Source: Tritrichomonas foetus (Eukaryota; Parabasalia; Tritrichomonadida; Tritrichomonadidae). From it: a stretch of 16,874 bases of DNA. Where the stretch lies: the NCBI GenBank assembly GCA_001839685.1, contig MLAK01001401.1:1-16874 (forward strand). The letters run 5' to 3'. A program made the translations under genes and the position numbers. Positions 14,617-16,874 of the stretch are shown here, piece by piece; positions within the stretch are counted from its first letter, which is position 1, and each line of letters starts with the position of its first letter. The notes beneath the pieces were generated by a model. The model was not told where the DNA came from. It was given only the letters and a program-made list of their open reading frames with translations, and did no database searches.

Positions 14617-15103
14617 GAAATTTGAACAAATAACAATTTCACCTTAGAATTCCCCATTTCTCGAATTTGAATAGTTTATGGAAATCGCATCAAATTTTAT
14701 CACCAATCACGATACGTACTTTTTTAGTATTGGAATTTTAATATTCTTATTTGACAGAATATCCTGTTTGAATAAGTATTGGATTTTCACCTATAGTTGA
14801 TTAGTAAGAAAAATTTCAAAAAAACTGCACGATTGTTTTTACAACAGAATCTAACTTCATTTTAGGAGTGAGTCATAATTATTCAAAGTTGGTTGTGATA
14901 AGAATTATCTGCAAAAGTTCGAATATTTTCTCTTTCAAAACCTTATTGTGTAAATTTTTTTTCTTGAGAATATCATTGAAAATATTCGAGCAGATAAAAA
15001 AGTATATCAAAAATGAATACTTTATTTGCTGTTAAAAGGAGTTGGATGATTTTTCTTTGCAAATGAAAGATATTTTCAGTGCATAAGAAATTTATAGAAT
15101 ACA
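14617..15103. other. Intergenic region between divergent genes
   Basis: About 490 AT-rich bases that should carry promoters for the minus-strand phospholipase C-like gene and the plus-strand SAPS-like gene. No good TCA-Py-(T/A) initiator is placed close to either ATG. An upstream ATG at 14657 on the minus strand (MGNSK...) is out of frame with the phospholipase gene and runs only a short way. Nothing else is seen. Confidence 0.45.
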
Positions 15104-16540
15104 ATGGAAGCAAGTGATACTATAACTCTCCCAGAATTCATAGAAACAACAGCAAGCATTCGAGCAATTGCAATATCAAATAATCAATTCGATTCTTTAA
15201 TTGAAAACTATTGTGAAGACATTTTAAAACTCTCATTATCATCTGAAGGTGGATCACCTGGAATTAAGGCATTCACATTACTTACTAAAAGATCCATGGT
15301 TACTTCAACATGTTTATTGAAACACAATCTCTTTTTTGGATACATTTCCAATATCTTAATGAATGTTGAAGGAACACCTCCTTTTGTACTAAGTCGAATT
15401 GCAGCAATTTATTTAAACATTGTATTAAGTGAGGTTGAAGGACGAAATGAAGCAGTTGGTTATCTAATTCAATTTCTTGATTTTACTGATAACACTGGCG
15501 TATTAGATATGTTTAAAGAAATCTTTTCATCAGATGCGAATGTTCAATGGTTATATCAAGTTTTATTTACAATTAAATTTCATGCTTTTGTGCTAGATGA
15601 ATTCCAAAAAGATATAAATGATGATCATTTAGCAGCACTTCTTGAAATTGTTCATATGTGCGCATTAAATGAAACACTTCGTTCAACATTCTGTACGAAA
15701 GAATTCGCAAAAATCCTTCTGAAAATCATAAAAAATGAAAATCCAAATTCTCATCCAATTGATCATAATATAAATTCATTTGAAATAAATGCAAAATCAC
15801 AGAACTCAAACATATCAAATAAAAACAAGAATGGGCTAAACATGAATGAATTAGGTCCAATTGATTCTCACGCACAAGAAGGAAATGGTAATAAATCCCA
15901 TTTAAGAGTATTAAATAGTTTATGGTTAGCTATTTCTTCTGTTTGTTCAACAGATAACTTAGCTTTTATGATTCCGATCTTAAAAAAATCAATAGAAATA
16001 ATTCGAAACACAACAAAACAAGTTCATGCTTATCATGAAGGAATTTTAATTTTTTTGGAAAAAGTTATGGTTCTTAATGATAAATGTTTCGGTGATAATA
16101 ATAAAAATTTAATGAAATCATTATGCAGATTAATGGTTGCTTTCCCTGATGTTACACCAGTTCAAAATGCTATTTTTAATTTAATCATCAGTGCATTAAA
16201 AAGTGATAATTTCCGAAAGATAACAATCAGATTGTTTTTGCCACTTGCAATTACAATGTCAATGAATGACAAACGTTCAGCAGCAAGTGCGAATTGTGCT
16301 AAATTGGTAAATTATTTATCATTTTTAAAGAAAAGCATAAATGACATAAATGTTTTTCTCAACAAATCAACTTCTTATAAGGAATGCAATGACCAATTTC
16401 TAAAAGATTATAAAACTAAACTTCTTGGAAAATATGGCGGTAAATGTAAAAATAAAGTGAATAAACAAGCATCAATCAAATTGAAACAAACTTGTTTCCC
16501 TTTAGAAATATCACTTGATAAAATCATTGTTGATGATTGA
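15104..16540 (+). CDS. SAPS-like protein (PP6/Sit4 phosphatase-associated family)
   Basis: The 478-residue protein is all-helical and has no signal peptide. Residues about 118-195 resemble the SAPS domain: AVGYLIQFLDFTDNTGVLDM recalls the family's 'F-V-x-x-L-I-x-H-I-x-x-S-A-I-M-D-L-L' block, followed by a 'W-L' helix (VQWLYQ) and a further helix ending near a Cys/Leu-rich segment. The C-terminal half (about 268-400) has ARM/HEAT-like helices with 'V-x-N-A-I-F-N-L-I-x-S-A-L' near residue 360, similar to the SAPS 'R-L-x-x-x-x-L-L' repeats. An Asn/Ser/Lys-rich insert at about 217-262 separates the halves. SAPS proteins are regulatory subunits of the PP6/Sit4 phosphatase; animal and yeast members are longer, with an acidic tail that is absent here. 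A generic ARM/HEAT protein is the main alternative. The start is the ATG at 15104 and the stop is a TGA. Confidence 0.65.
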   Translation: MEASDTITLPEFIETTASIRAIAISNNQFDSLIENYCEDILKLSLSSEGGSPGIKAFTLLTKRSMVTSTCLLKHNLFFGYISNILMNVEGTPPFVLSRIAAIYLNIVLSEVEGRNEAVGYLIQFLDFTDNTGVLDMFKEIFSSDANVQWLYQVLFTIKFHAFVLDEFQKDINDDHLAALLEIVHMCALNETLRSTFCTKEFAKILLKIIKNENPNSHPIDHNINSFEINAKSQNSNISNKNKNGLNMNELGPIDSHAQEGNGNKSHLRVLNSLWLAISSVCSTDNLAFMIPILKKSIEIIRNTTKQVHAYHEGILIFLEKVMVLNDKCFGDNNKNLMKSLCRLMVAFPDVTPVQNAIFNLIISALKSDNFRKITIRLFLPLAITMSMNDKRSAASANCAKLVNYLSFLKKSINDINVFLNKSTSYKECNDQFLKDYKTKLLGKYGGKCKNKVNKQASIKLKQTCFPLEISLDKIIVDD

Positions 16541-16874
16541 ATTTTCAAGTTTCATCTGTGAATGTTAATAAAAATCGGATATGTTATAATTACTTTTATA
16601 TTAATTCTTTAATGAACCAGTGAATAAATAATATATCTACTGTCATATTAGAACCCGACCGACTCGACTATTTTTAATTTTTTTTTAAAAAAAATATATG
16701 ATAGTATTATATATACATATTTATATATGCAACATTAGTTAAAAATAAAATTACTTTACTTTTTACAATTCGCCTAGATTTAACCTTGTTTGTTTTTCGG
16801 AATCTCTTTTTCTCAGAAAGAAAAAACACAATGAGTTAATAAAATTAATAAAAATACTGTATATCTTATTGTGA
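16541..16874. other. 3' flank of the SAPS-like gene
   Basis: AT-rich spacer. AATAAA/TAAA at 16567-16572 lies about 29 bases after the stop and is a candidate poly(A) signal. A T-run followed by an A-run near 16672-16695 could fold into a weak hairpin. No coding region is seen before the window ends. Confidence 0.45.

Overview
The window is AT-rich eukaryotic nuclear DNA from a protist. The genes lie on both strands, show no introns, use the standard stop codons and are separated by AT-rich spacers of 250 to 1,060 bases. Several features suggest a parabasalid (trichomonad, perhaps Tritrichomonas-like): intron-less genes, Asn/Ser/Lys-rich proteins, TCATT initiator-like elements a short way upstream of two ATGs, and TAAA tetranucleotides at or just after stop codons. 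This placement is an inference. No rRNA, tRNA, CRISPR array or intact mobile element was seen.

Layout from left to right: (1) 437-5333, plus strand, a very large Ser/Asn/Lys-rich disordered protein whose frame is broken once at an A8 run near 4850; (2) 5633-5938, minus, a small unrecognised ORF with a good initiator-like element; (3) 6190-9113, minus, a von Willebrand factor A (vWA) protein with a complete metal site and a Lys-rich tail that lies in another frame; (4) 9114-10175, a spacer with an (AT)11 microsatellite and a possible gene relic; (5) 10176-10727, plus, an unrecognised 183-residue protein; (6) 11410-12774, minus, a DENN-domain protein closest to DENND6/FAM116, noticeably richer in GC than its neighbours; (7) 12775-13815, a spacer with two repeat structures, including nine copies of a 14-bp unit; (8) 13816-14616, minus, a secreted zinc-dependent phospholipase C-like protein; (9) 15104-16540, plus, a helical-repeat protein resembling the SAPS family of PP6/Sit4 phosphatase regulatory subunits.

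The genes do not form a pathway. They read as unrelated single-gene units: membrane traffic (DENN), phosphatase regulation (SAPS-like), a secreted or lysosomal lipase-like enzyme, a vWA scaffold and a disordered protein. The most informative observations are a degenerate seven-residue motif recurring across the disordered protein and across its frame break, and two separate single-base frame breaks at or near A runs. The breaks could be assembly errors, real gene decay or recoding.
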